Assembly (NCBI GenBank): GCA_003243275.1
Contig: QFQR01000003.1
Span: forward strand, 310,001 to 374,000
Direction: 5' to 3'
Length of the DNA stretch: 64,000 nt
Origin: Leifsonia xyli
GTDB lineage: Bacteria; Actinomycetota; Actinomycetes; Actinomycetales; Microbacteriaceae
A model generated the notes under the pieces. The model had not been told where the DNA came from, made no database searches, and saw only the letters and a list, made by a program, of their open reading frames with translations. The position numbers were made by a program, and so were the translations under genes. Positions 1 to 7,176 of this stretch are shown here, in pieces; within the stretch, counting starts at the first letter, position 1; every line of letters begins with the position of its first letter.

Positions 1-1149
1 GGTATCGCGCTCTTCACGGGCGATCACCGGGTCAGCGGGTTCCTCGCGGTCGTCGTCCCTGCGTTGGTGGCCGTCGTCGAGCGCACCGGTCGTGACGTCC
101 GACTGATCGTGCCGGAACCCGTGGTCGATGTGCTCCCGTCTCTCCCGACCTCGATTCGGGTGCAGGGATTCCCCATGAGCGCGGACTATTTCACCGCGCT
201 CGGCGCGCTCCGTCGAGCGGGTGCAGACACGCTCGTCGTGCCCTCCTCGATGACCGGCAACCAGCGCTTCAAGACCGTGCACCCGCTGCTCACCGCCGCT
301 GCTCTCGGAGCTCGCCTCATCGCTCCCGACCATCCGCCGTACAGTTCACTCGCGGATCTCACAGGCGTGCTGCTGCTCGACGACGCCGGGCACCGGCAGG
401 CGTGGGAGGGCGCCTTCGCGCGGATCCTCGCGCTGGACGCCGAGGCACGTGTTCCTGCCGTCTCCGCGGAACTGCTGACATCCCGCTTCGATGGTGCGAA
501 GAATGTGCGACTCCTGCACGACATCATCACGCCCCGACTCGGGCCGCAGACGGAGGCCGAGGCGCGCCTCACGCGGTTGTCCGGGTGGTACGCCCAGCAG
601 CTCGCCCACAGCAGACGCGTCGCAATCGAGAGCGCAGCGGTGCCCGACGTCGGCAGCCTGCCGCGGGATGAGTTGCTCGCGTTCTATGACGTGCTCAAGA
701 CCTCACGACGGCTGCACGTGGGCACGGCGGGCCGCGGACTGCTTTCGGTGCCGAGCGCGGGGGGCGACGTCGAGCGGAGCGTGCCGCTGAGCCTGGTGCC
801 CTACCTCGAGTACCGTGTGTCGATCTCCGCCGGTGAGTACTCGGCGCTGCGCCTGCCGGTGGTGGGGCAGGCCGCCCCCGGCGACATCATCGGCATCGAG
901 ATCGTGGATCCCCTCGGTCGTATCGAGCTCCACCGTGCGACGGCACTTGGATCGGAACCCGAGCTGCGAGAGGTGCTGTTCGCGCTGGATCCGTTCGTCG
1001 TCGTCGACGAGGGTGTGCGCCTGTTGCGCGTCTTCGCGACCACACGGCGTCCGCTCTCGGTCCTGGAGAAGACGGCGCGGGGTCCGTGGCGCGCCCGTCG
1101 ACCGCGTGTGCGCCTCGTCTTCTCGCTCGATACGGTGGATCAGACATGA
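1..1149 (+). CDS. Glycosyltransferase-like protein, 5' end outside window
   Basis: The reading frame is open from base 1, so the N-terminus is missing; 382 residues are visible. The first ~200 residues alternate short hydrophobic strands and helices as in the C-terminal Rossmann half of a GT-B glycosyltransferase, but no signature motif is clear. The last ~130 residues look beta-rich and end in a basic stretch. The stop overlaps the next start (ATGA), so it is translationally coupled to an NDP-hexose 2,3-dehydratase and then a GT2 enzyme. That context suggests assembly of a modified surface sugar. The family assignment is an inference; it could be a polysaccharide-cluster protein of another fold. 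Confidence 0.45.
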   Translation, partial: GIALFTGDHRVSGFLAVVVPALVAVVERTGRDVRLIVPEPVVDVLPSLPTSIRVQGFPMSADYFTALGALRRAGADTLVVPSSMTGNQRFKTVHPLLTAAALGARLIAPDHPPYSSLADLTGVLLLDDAGHRQAWEGAFARILALDAEARVPAVSAELLTSRFDGAKNVRLLHDIITPRLGPQTEAEARLTRLSGWYAQQLAHSRRVAIESAAVPDVGSLPRDELLAFYDVLKTSRRLHVGTAGRGLLSVPSAGGDVERSVPLSLVPYLEYRVSISAGEYSALRLPVVGQAAPGDIIGIEIVDPLGRIELHRATALGSEPELREVLFALDPFVVVDEGVRLLRVFATTRRPLSVLEKTARGPWRARRPRVRLVFSLDTVDQT

Positions 1150-2312
1150 CGACGACCGCGCAGGCGCTGGCGCTCATGCGCGAGGTGGCCACCACGCAGA
1201 GTGTCGAGTTGGTCGATGGGCCGGCGGGCGACTGGCAGCTCCGTGACGGACAGTTCGTGAACACCCGCGCGGACTTCTTCCGCATCATCGGTGCCCGGAT
1301 CGACGGCCGGGAGGAGTTGCTCATCCGACAGCAGGAGACTGCACTCGTCGGGCTCCTGGTGTCGCGTGGTCGCGGGGGGCTCCGCCTGCTGCTGTCGGCG
1401 CGCGCAGAGCCCGGACTGCATGGCGGCTGCCAGCTGAGCGCAACCGTGCAGTCGACGCCGAGCAACTACGAGCGACGTCACGGTGGTGCAGCCACCCCGC
1501 GTCTCGACGATATCCTCGCGCCCGTCGACGAGGCCCGCGTGCTGCACGACTCCCTGCAGTATGACTGGGCCCAGTACTACGACCGTAAGACGAAACGGTT
1601 CCGCATCGTTGAGACGGATGCCGCCGAGCCGACCCCTCCGGCGATGGCCTGGGTTCCCGAGCAGACCGTGCGCGAACTCGCCCGCCATGACTTCACGCTC
1701 ACCTCCGACCTGCGTGCGGCGCTCGCTCTGCTGCCGGGCGCGTCGGCTTCGACCTCCGGGGCGACCACCTCGATCGGGGAGGGCTCGCGCATCGATGAGC
1801 GAGACAGCATCGACGAGGTGCCGATCGAGCGGATGCACGACTGGATGCTCGCACCATCCGGGATCGTGACGACGCTGCGTGATCGGGATCTGGTCTGGGC
1901 GACGACGCGCTCCTCCACGCGGGAGATCATGGAGTGGTCTCAACCGCTCATGAGGGTGAACGAACCGCTGCGGGTCGAATTGGCGCATCGCGCGGTCGGG
2001 CGGCGCGTCGAGGTGGCGCTGCGGGAGGAGACGAGGGTCGGCCTCGGCGGGCACACCCTCTGGTTCCCCGCGCCTGCCGCGGGGACGCACGAGATGAGTG
2101 CTCGGGTGCGTGTGAGTGCTGAGGGCGGGCGATTCTGGCGGCACGAGGTCGACATCCACCTGGCACGCACCGACCGTGCCGCCGCGGGCGCGCGGTGGTT
2201 CTCGCTCGAGGAGGCCGAGGAGGTGTGTCGCGCCGGACTGCGCTCCTCCGTCGAGCTTCGGATCGCGATGCAGTTGCTGCGTGACGCCCCAGACGGGCAG
2301 GCCAGTCGATGA
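1146..2312 (+). CDS. NDP-hexose 2,3-dehydratase family protein
   Basis: 388 residues. The family removes water from C2/C3 of NDP-4-keto-6-deoxyhexoses, the first step towards 2,6-dideoxysugars. The first repeat carries the hallmark run AEPGLHGGCQLSATVQST followed by SNYERRHGG (about residues 88-120). A second, more divergent repeat follows (REIMEWSQPL, about residues 258-270), giving the usual two-repeat plan, although this copy is shorter than the ~450-480 residues common for the family. The start was chosen at the ATGA overlap with the upstream gene, and its own stop overlaps the next ATG. No other deoxysugar genes are visible, so partners would lie upstream of the window. The second repeat lacks a clear glutamate/TVQ signature, so activity is not assured. 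Confidence 0.82.
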   Translation: MTTTAQALALMREVATTQSVELVDGPAGDWQLRDGQFVNTRADFFRIIGARIDGREELLIRQQETALVGLLVSRGRGGLRLLLSARAEPGLHGGCQLSATVQSTPSNYERRHGGAATPRLDDILAPVDEARVLHDSLQYDWAQYYDRKTKRFRIVETDAAEPTPPAMAWVPEQTVRELARHDFTLTSDLRAALALLPGASASTSGATTSIGEGSRIDERDSIDEVPIERMHDWMLAPSGIVTTLRDRDLVWATTRSSTREIMEWSQPLMRVNEPLRVELAHRAVGRRVEVALREETRVGLGGHTLWFPAPAAGTHEMSARVRVSAEGGRFWRHEVDIHLARTDRAAAGARWFSLEEAEEVCRAGLRSSVELRIAMQLLRDAPDGQASR

Positions 2313-3349
2313 CGCGCGCGACGGTGCTGATCCCGACCCACCACGCGCCTGAGAGCCTGTCGGCGGCCGTCGAGAGCGCTCTCGCTCAGACGGTGTCTGA
2401 TATCGAGATCCTCATCGTCGGCGACGGCGTGGGGGAGGGCTATCGGCAGATCATCGAGGACTGCATTGCGCGCGACCCGCGCGTGCGGTTCCTCGACCTG
2501 CCCAAGGGTGCCAACCGGGGGGAGCGCAACCGGCATGAAGGTGTGCTGGCAGCGCGATCCGAGGTGATCGCCTACCTCGCCGACGACGACCTGCTGCTTC
2601 CGCGACACCTTGACAACGTGCTCGACATGCTCGCCGACGCCGACATCTGCCAGCCGTTCAACGGCTACATCGATCGCCACGATCAGCTCTGTCTGCTGCC
2701 CGCCGATCTCGCCGACCCGGCATGGCACGCCTGGCATCTGCTCGAACCCCCGCGCAACCGCGTCAGCATCACCGGCACGGCACATACCCGCGCCGCCTAC
2801 CTCAGACTGCCGCGCGGGTGGGATCTCGCCGCGCCAGGGATGCCGACCGATCTCACCCTCTGGCGTCAGTTCTTCGCCCTGGACGGGCTGCGTGGGCGAA
2901 CCCACACCGAGCTGACCGTGCTGCAGCTGCCGGCATCCGAGCGCGCGCACCTGGACGCCGAGGCGCAGACCGCGCAACGCGAGCGATGGACGCGCTTCCT
3001 CGCGGCACCCGAGGCGCACGACGCGCTTCAGGAGCTCGTGCGTGATGCCATGCGTCGAGAGCATCTGGCGTGGAACCCGCTCATCTTCGACCTCATCATC
3101 GCCCGTGACGAGCTGCAGGAGGCGGTCCGTCTGCATCGGGAATCGGCCGAACTCGCCGCCGCGGAGGCGCAGCAGCTCGCGGAACGGGCCGCCCAGCTCG
3201 AGGCGGCGGCAGCCGCGGCGGGGGAGGAAAGCTCCCGCCTCCGGGCGGAGCTCGATGCGACGCGTGCGACGCTCTCGTGGCGTGTCACGGCACCGCTGCG
3301 GGCCGTGCGACAGCTTGTCGACCGCAGCAGCACACCCCGAGAAGACTAA
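2309..3349 (+). CDS. GT2 family glycosyltransferase with C-terminal coiled coil
   Basis: 346 residues. The N-terminus (TVLIPTHHAPESL) is a GT-A nucleotide-sugar fold, and YLADDDLLLP near residue 92 supplies the DxD-type metal and sugar-nucleotide site. It should transfer a sugar to a surface glycan in the cytoplasm. Residues ~265-320 form an Ala/Glu/Gln-rich coiled coil that ends in SWRVTAPLRAVRQL, a tail seen on many polysaccharide-cluster transferases. It starts four bases inside the preceding gene, so it is the third member of a tightly coupled operon. manA follows 10 bases downstream with its own ribosome site, consistent with shared transcription of sugar-nucleotide functions. Confidence 0.85.
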   Translation: MTRATVLIPTHHAPESLSAAVESALAQTVSDIEILIVGDGVGEGYRQIIEDCIARDPRVRFLDLPKGANRGERNRHEGVLAARSEVIAYLADDDLLLPRHLDNVLDMLADADICQPFNGYIDRHDQLCLLPADLADPAWHAWHLLEPPRNRVSITGTAHTRAAYLRLPRGWDLAAPGMPTDLTLWRQFFALDGLRGRTHTELTVLQLPASERAHLDAEAQTAQRERWTRFLAAPEAHDALQELVRDAMRREHLAWNPLIFDLIIARDELQEAVRLHRESAELAAAEAQQLAERAAQLEAAAAAAGEESSRLRAELDATRATLSWRVTAPLRAVRQLVDRSSTPRED

Positions 3350-3359
3350 GAGGAGACCC

Positions 3360-4490
3360 ATGTTCATCGAGATCGCCAACACTCCCCGCGACTATGCGTG
3401 GGGGTCGCCGACGGCGATCGCGGAACTGCTCGGCATGCAGCCGAGCGGGAGGCCGGAGGCCGAGCTCTGGCTCGGCGCGCATCCGGGATCCCCGTCGCGT
3501 GTCGTGGGGGAGGAGCGCACGCTGCTCGATGTCGTCGACGGGCGCCTGCCGTTCCTGCTCAAGGTGCTCGCGGCCGCCGCGCCGCTCTCGCTTCAGGCGC
3601 ATCCGACACCTGCCCAGGCGGTCGAGGGTTTCGCGCGCGAGAACGCCGCCGGGGTGCCGCTCGACGCGGCGACGCGCAACTACAAGGACGCCTTCCACAA
3701 GCCCGAGCTCATCTACGCGCTGTCGGAGCCCTTCCGGGCGCTGTCGGGGTTCCGTGCGGTCGCCGAGACCCGCGCGGTGCTCGCGCCGGTCTCCGACGAC
3801 CCGCGGATCGCGCCGCTCGTGGCACGGCTCACAGGAGACGAGGCGCTGAAGGACGTCTTCGGGTGGCTCATCTCGGGGGGGCCGGAGGTCGACGAGCTCG
3901 TGGACGCGGTGGTCGAAGCCTCCGCCACCGTCGACGGACCCAGTTGGCAGACGGTGCGCACCCTCGCCGACCACTACCCGGGCGACCCGGGGATCGCGAT
4001 CTCGCTGCTGCTGCACACGGTCGAGCTGCACCCGGGCGAGGTGCTGTACCTGCCCGCCGGCAACATCCACGCCTATCTCGAGGGGCTCGGCATCGAGCTG
4101 ATGGCGGCATCCGACAACGTGCTGCGCGGCGGACTCACCCCCAAGCACGTCGACGTGCCCGAGTTGCTCTCGGTGCTCGACTTCCGTCCGCTGCCCGCGC
4201 CGTATCTGGCGCCCGAGGAGCCGCAGCCCGGGGTGCGGGTGTTCCGGCCGGATGTTCCCGACTTCGCTCTCACGGTCGTGTCGCCGGATGCGGCGGAGCG
4301 CGGCGTCGAACTGCCGCTCGACGGCCCCGCGATCGTGCTGTGCACCTCGGGCTCGGTGGCGATCGAGGGCGGGCCGACGCTTGCGCGCGGGGGCGCCGCG
4401 TATGCGGAGGGCGAGTCGTGGCTCGGGCTGCGCGGGGTGGGCGCCGTGTTCGTGGCGTCGGTGGGGGAAGCCCTCACCGAGCCCAGATAG
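3360..4490 (+). CDS. manA: Mannose-6-phosphate isomerase, class I
   Basis: 376 residues. It interconverts fructose-6-P and mannose-6-P in the cytosol, feeding GDP-mannose together with the phosphomannomutase at 12396. Metal-site motifs are present: SLQAHP (Gln and His), HKPELIYAL (Glu) and LPAGNIHAYLEG (His). The N-terminal DYAWGS motif is typical of class I PMI. AGGAGA at 3351-3356 precedes the ATG at a suitable distance; the frame is open further upstream, but that part lies inside the GT2 gene. It is the last gene of the rightward surface-sugar unit and converges with the GlxA-type regulator. Confidence 0.95.
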   Translation: MFIEIANTPRDYAWGSPTAIAELLGMQPSGRPEAELWLGAHPGSPSRVVGEERTLLDVVDGRLPFLLKVLAAAAPLSLQAHPTPAQAVEGFARENAAGVPLDAATRNYKDAFHKPELIYALSEPFRALSGFRAVAETRAVLAPVSDDPRIAPLVARLTGDEALKDVFGWLISGGPEVDELVDAVVEASATVDGPSWQTVRTLADHYPGDPGIAISLLLHTVELHPGEVLYLPAGNIHAYLEGLGIELMAASDNVLRGGLTPKHVDVPELLSVLDFRPLPAPYLAPEEPQPGVRVFRPDVPDFALTVVSPDAAERGVELPLDGPAIVLCTSGSVAIEGGPTLARGGAAYAEGESWLGLRGVGAVFVASVGEALTEPR

Positions 4491-4512
4491 ATCCCTCGTC
4501 CGGCCCGACCCC

Positions 4513-5466
4513 TCAGCCGGCGACGCGCGCGCCGAAGGCGCGGCGGTAGGCGGTCGGCGTCGTCTGCAGCACCTTGAGGAAGTGGTGCCGCATCACCGCG
4601 GCGGTGCCGAAGCCCGAGCGCTGCGCGATCTGCTCGAGGCCGTCGTCGGTCTGCTCGAGCTCCTGCTGCGCCCGCAGGATGCGCTGGCGGTTGAGCCAGG
4701 CGGCGGGCGTCGTCCCCGTCTCGGCGCGGAAGCGCCGTGCGAAGGTGCGCCCCGACATCAACGCCCGCCGCGCCAGCTGGTCGACCGTCAGATCCCGGTC
4801 CAGGTTCTCCAGCATCCACTCGATCACGAGCGCGAACGCGTCGCTGCGGCACTCCGGCACGGGCGTCGGGATGTACTGCGACTGGCCGCCGTCCCGCTGC
4901 GGCGGGATCACCATCCGCCGGGCGATCACGTTCGTCGCCGCGGCGCCGCACTCCTCCCGCACGATGTGCAGGGCCGCGTCGATGCCCGCGGCCGTGCCGG
5001 CGCTCGTCACCACCTTGCCGTCCTGCACGAACAGCACCTCCGGGTCGACCTCGGTCGCCGGGTACTCCCGCGCCAGCCGGTCGGCGTGCATCCAGTGCGT
5101 GGTCGCCCGGCGACCGTCGAGCACGCCGGCCTCGGCGAGCACGAATGCCCCCGAGCAGACGCTCAGCACCCAGGCCCCGCGCGCCTCGGCCGCGCGGATC
5201 ACCTCGAGGTAGCGCTCGTCGGCGGCACCGATCACGTGTGCGGGCACCGCCACGAGGTCCGCGTCCGCCGCCACCGACAGCTCGTCCTCGATCATCATCG
5301 AGAGCCCCATGCTCATCGGCACCAGCCCCGGATCGGCCGTCGCGATCGCGAACTCGAACCGCGGTCCGCCCATGTCGCTGCGGTCGATGCCGAACACCTC
5401 GCACACCACCCCGAACTCGAACGGCGCGGTGCCGGGCAGCACGAGGCAGACGACCTTCTTCAGCAT
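4513..5466 (-). CDS. GlxA-type transcriptional regulator (DJ-1/PfpI plus AraC HTH)
   Basis: 317 residues. Residues 1-~185 form a class I glutamine-amidotransferase-like (DJ-1/PfpI) sensor domain with the nucleophile-elbow sequence SVCSGAFVLAEAG. The C-terminal ~100 residues are two AraC-type helix-turn-helix units (LTVDQLARRALMSGRTFARR and the LEQIAQRSGFG region). Such proteins usually activate nearby catabolic or stress genes, and the ligand is unknown. AAGGAGT lies 4-10 bases before the ATG. The gene is divergent from galE across a 70-bp gap that holds a perfect 12-bp palindrome, a possible site for this protein or another. Confidence 0.9.
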   Translation of the reverse strand: MLKKVVCLVLPGTAPFEFGVVCEVFGIDRSDMGGPRFEFAIATADPGLVPMSMGLSMMIEDELSVAADADLVAVPAHVIGAADERYLEVIRAAEARGAWVLSVCSGAFVLAEAGVLDGRRATTHWMHADRLAREYPATEVDPEVLFVQDGKVVTSAGTAAGIDAALHIVREECGAAATNVIARRMVIPPQRDGGQSQYIPTPVPECRSDAFALVIEWMLENLDRDLTVDQLARRALMSGRTFARRFRAETGTTPAAWLNRQRILRAQQELEQTDDGLEQIAQRSGFGTAAVMRHHFLKVLQTTPTAYRRAFGARVAG

Positions 5467-5492
5467 CCGGACTCCTTGGCAGTTATTCGATG

Positions 5493-5504
5493 GATCTATA
5501 GATC
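5493..5504. promoter_or_regulatory. Perfect palindrome between glxA-like gene and galE
   Basis: The sequence GATCTATAGATC is a perfect 12-bp palindrome in the divergent intergenic space, 26 bp before the GlxA-type start and 32 bp before galE. It is AT-rich against its surroundings. A protein-binding operator is an inference; it may also supply -10-like TATAGA bases for the leftward promoter. Confidence 0.4.
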
Positions 5505-5524
5505 ATGCCAGTGCGGGCTATCGC

Positions 5525-5530
5525 TAGCCT
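5525..5530 (+). promoter_or_regulatory. -10 element of galE, leaderless type
   Basis: TAGCCT ends six bases before the galE ATG, so transcription should start at or next to the A of the start codon. No other ribosome site is needed in this arrangement. Confidence 0.6.
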
Positions 5531-5536
5531 GGGAGC

Positions 5537-6505
5537 ATGACCTGGCTCGTGACCGGCGGTGCCGGCTACATCGGTGCCCATGTGGTGCGCGCCCTCCGCG
5601 AAGCGGACATCCGCCCCGTCGTGATCGACGACCTCTCGAGCGGACACCGTGAGTTCGTGACCGGCAACGTGTCGTTCGTCGAGGGCAGCATCCTCGACGG
5701 TGCGCTCGTGCTCGACGTGCTGCGGGAGTACCGCGTCGAGGGCGTCATCCACGTCGCCGGGTTCAAATACGCCGGGGTCTCGGTGGAGCGCCCGCTGCAC
5801 ACCTACAGCCAGAACGTCGAGGGCACCCGCGTGCTGCTCGCGGCGATGCAGGAGGCGGGGGTGGGCAAGATCGTGTTCTCCTCCTCGGCGGCGGTCTACG
5901 GCAACACCGACCAGGACCTCGTCACCGAGGACACCCCGAAGAACCCCACCTCGCCCTACGGCGAGTCGAAGCTCGTCGGTGAATGGCTGCTGCGCGACCA
6001 GGGGGTCGCCACGGGCCTCGCTCACACCTCCTTGCGCTACTTCAACGTCGTGGGCTCTGGCTACGCCGATGTCTACGACACGAGCCCGCACAACCTGTTC
6101 CCGCTCGTCTTCGACGCGCTCGTCGCGAAGCGCATCCCGCGCATCAACGGCGACGACTACCCGACGCCCGACGGCACGAACGTGCGGGACTACCTGCATG
6201 TCGCCGACCTCGCCCTCGCCCACGTGGCGGCGGCGCGCGCGCTCGCCGAGGGACGCCCCCTCGAGGCGGCCTACAACCTCGGCAGCGGCGACGGCGTCTC
6301 CGTGGCCGAGATCATGGCGGCGATGGCGCGCGTGACGGGCATCCGCTTCACCCCCGAGATCGCCCCGCGGCGGCCCGGCGACCCGGCGCGCATCGTCGCC
6401 TCGGGGGAGCGCGCGGCGCGCGATCTCGACTGGCGGATGCGGCACACCCTCGACGAGATGGTCGAGAGCGCCTGGGTGGCGCGCATCGCGGCCGGCGCCT
6501 CCTGA
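5537..6505 (+). CDS. galE: UDP-glucose 4-epimerase (GalE family)
   Basis: 322 residues. It is an extended SDR that interconverts UDP-glucose and UDP-galactose using bound NAD. The dinucleotide motif VTGGAGYIGAHVV starts at residue 5 (Gly 7, 10, 13). The catalytic set is SSSAAVYG and SPYGESK (Tyr and Lys). GTNVRDYLHVADLA matches the conserved GalE run before the C-terminal substrate domain. Length is normal for short actinobacterial GalE proteins. The ATG lies six bases after a TAGCCT hexamer, which supports this start. It probably supplies UDP-galactose to the glycosyltransferases on either side. Confidence 0.93.
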   Translation: MTWLVTGGAGYIGAHVVRALREADIRPVVIDDLSSGHREFVTGNVSFVEGSILDGALVLDVLREYRVEGVIHVAGFKYAGVSVERPLHTYSQNVEGTRVLLAAMQEAGVGKIVFSSSAAVYGNTDQDLVTEDTPKNPTSPYGESKLVGEWLLRDQGVATGLAHTSLRYFNVVGSGYADVYDTSPHNLFPLVFDALVAKRIPRINGDDYPTPDGTNVRDYLHVADLALAHVAAARALAEGRPLEAAYNLGSGDGVSVAEIMAAMARVTGIRFTPEIAPRRPGDPARIVASGERAARDLDWRMRHTLDEMVESAWVARIAAGAS

Positions 6506-6581
6506 ACGCGTTCGTCTCGATCGGCGCACCGCCCGGCGCGCCGCGACACGCCCGAATCGCCCACGGGTACCATTCCGCGAC

Positions 6582-6610
6582 TTGACGCGAGGGAATGACA
6601 CGAGTGTAAT
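6582..6610 (+). promoter_or_regulatory. Promoter of the whiB2-type gene
   Basis: TTGACG (6582-6587) and TGTAAT (6605-6610) are separated by 17 bp, close to the housekeeping sigma consensus. Transcription would start near 6617, leaving a ~35-base leader with a GGGAGGG ribosome site at 6641-6647. Confidence 0.75.
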
Positions 6611-6651
6611 TAGCAGGAACGTGACGGCCGGTGTCGCGAGGGGAGGGTGCA

Positions 6652-6978
6652 ATGACGAGGAACGAACAGCGTCCCTCAGTCCCCGAGGACTGGTTCGTCG
6701 ACCCTGTTCGGCTCGGTATGCCGGGCCTGCGCCCCGCCACCGTCGATGACGACAACCCGCTGTCGTGGCAGTCGGACTCGCTGTGCGCGCAGACCGACCC
6801 GGAGGCGTTCTTCCCCGAGAAGGGCGGCTCGACGCGCGACGCCAAGCGCATCTGCACCGGATGCTCGGTGCGCGCCCAGTGCCTCGAATACGCGCTCGAG
6901 AACGACGAGCGCTTCGGCATCTGGGGCGGGCTCTCCGAGCGCGAGCGCCGCAAGCTGCGCCGCGGACGCATCGCGTAG
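6652..6978 (+). CDS. whiB2: WhiB-family iron-sulfur regulator (WhiB2/WhmD type)
   Basis: 108 residues. WhiB proteins bind a 4Fe-4S cluster through four cysteines, here Cys45, Cys68, Cys71 and Cys77 (C-Xn-C-X2-C-X5-C), and act with the primary sigma factor. The GIWGG turn (residues 89-93) and the basic tail RERRKLRRGR complete the fold. The acidic/proline N-terminal extension and the neighbours (DUF5719, zincin, DUF3499, manB) match the WhiB2/WhmD branch, which controls septation in other actinobacteria. The ATG at 6652 is preferred over an upstream in-frame start because of the GGGAGGG site. A near-consensus promoter precedes it. Confidence 0.92.
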   Translation: MTRNEQRPSVPEDWFVDPVRLGMPGLRPATVDDDNPLSWQSDSLCAQTDPEAFFPEKGGSTRDAKRICTGCSVRAQCLEYALENDERFGIWGGLSERERRKLRRGRIA

Positions 6979-6992
6979 GGGCCTGCGGGGGC

Positions 6993-7101
6993 GGGTTTCG
7001 ATACGCCCGCTGCGCGGGCTACTCAACCAGCGGGTGGTGTGGTGCGGCGTGCGTGTCCGCTTCTCGCTGATTGAGTAGCGCCGAAGGCGCGTATCGAAAT
7101 C
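6993..7101. repeat. Pair of inverted REP-like hairpins
   Basis: Two copies of the same hairpin family in opposite orientation: 6993-7030 (GGTTTCGATACGCCCGC...CTACTCAACC) and 7065-7101 (TGATTGAGTAGCGCC...GTATCGAAATC). Each has a GC-rich variable stem. The outer arms pair as GGTT/AACC in one copy and TGATT/AATCA in the other. The pair fills most of the gap after the WhiB gene and may also end its transcript. Confidence 0.8.
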
Positions 7102-7163
7102 ACCGCGCCCCCCGCGTCCGGGGGGTTACGCGTGGCGCTGCCCCGCATCCGCCTGAGCCCGCC

Positions 7164-7169
7164 TAGCGT
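7164..7169 (+). promoter_or_regulatory. -10 element, leaderless type
   Basis: TAGCGT lies seven bases before the ATG at 7177. The GGAGGG between them is too close to act as a normal ribosome site, which favours a leaderless start. Confidence 0.5.
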
Positions 7170-7176
7170 GGGAGGG

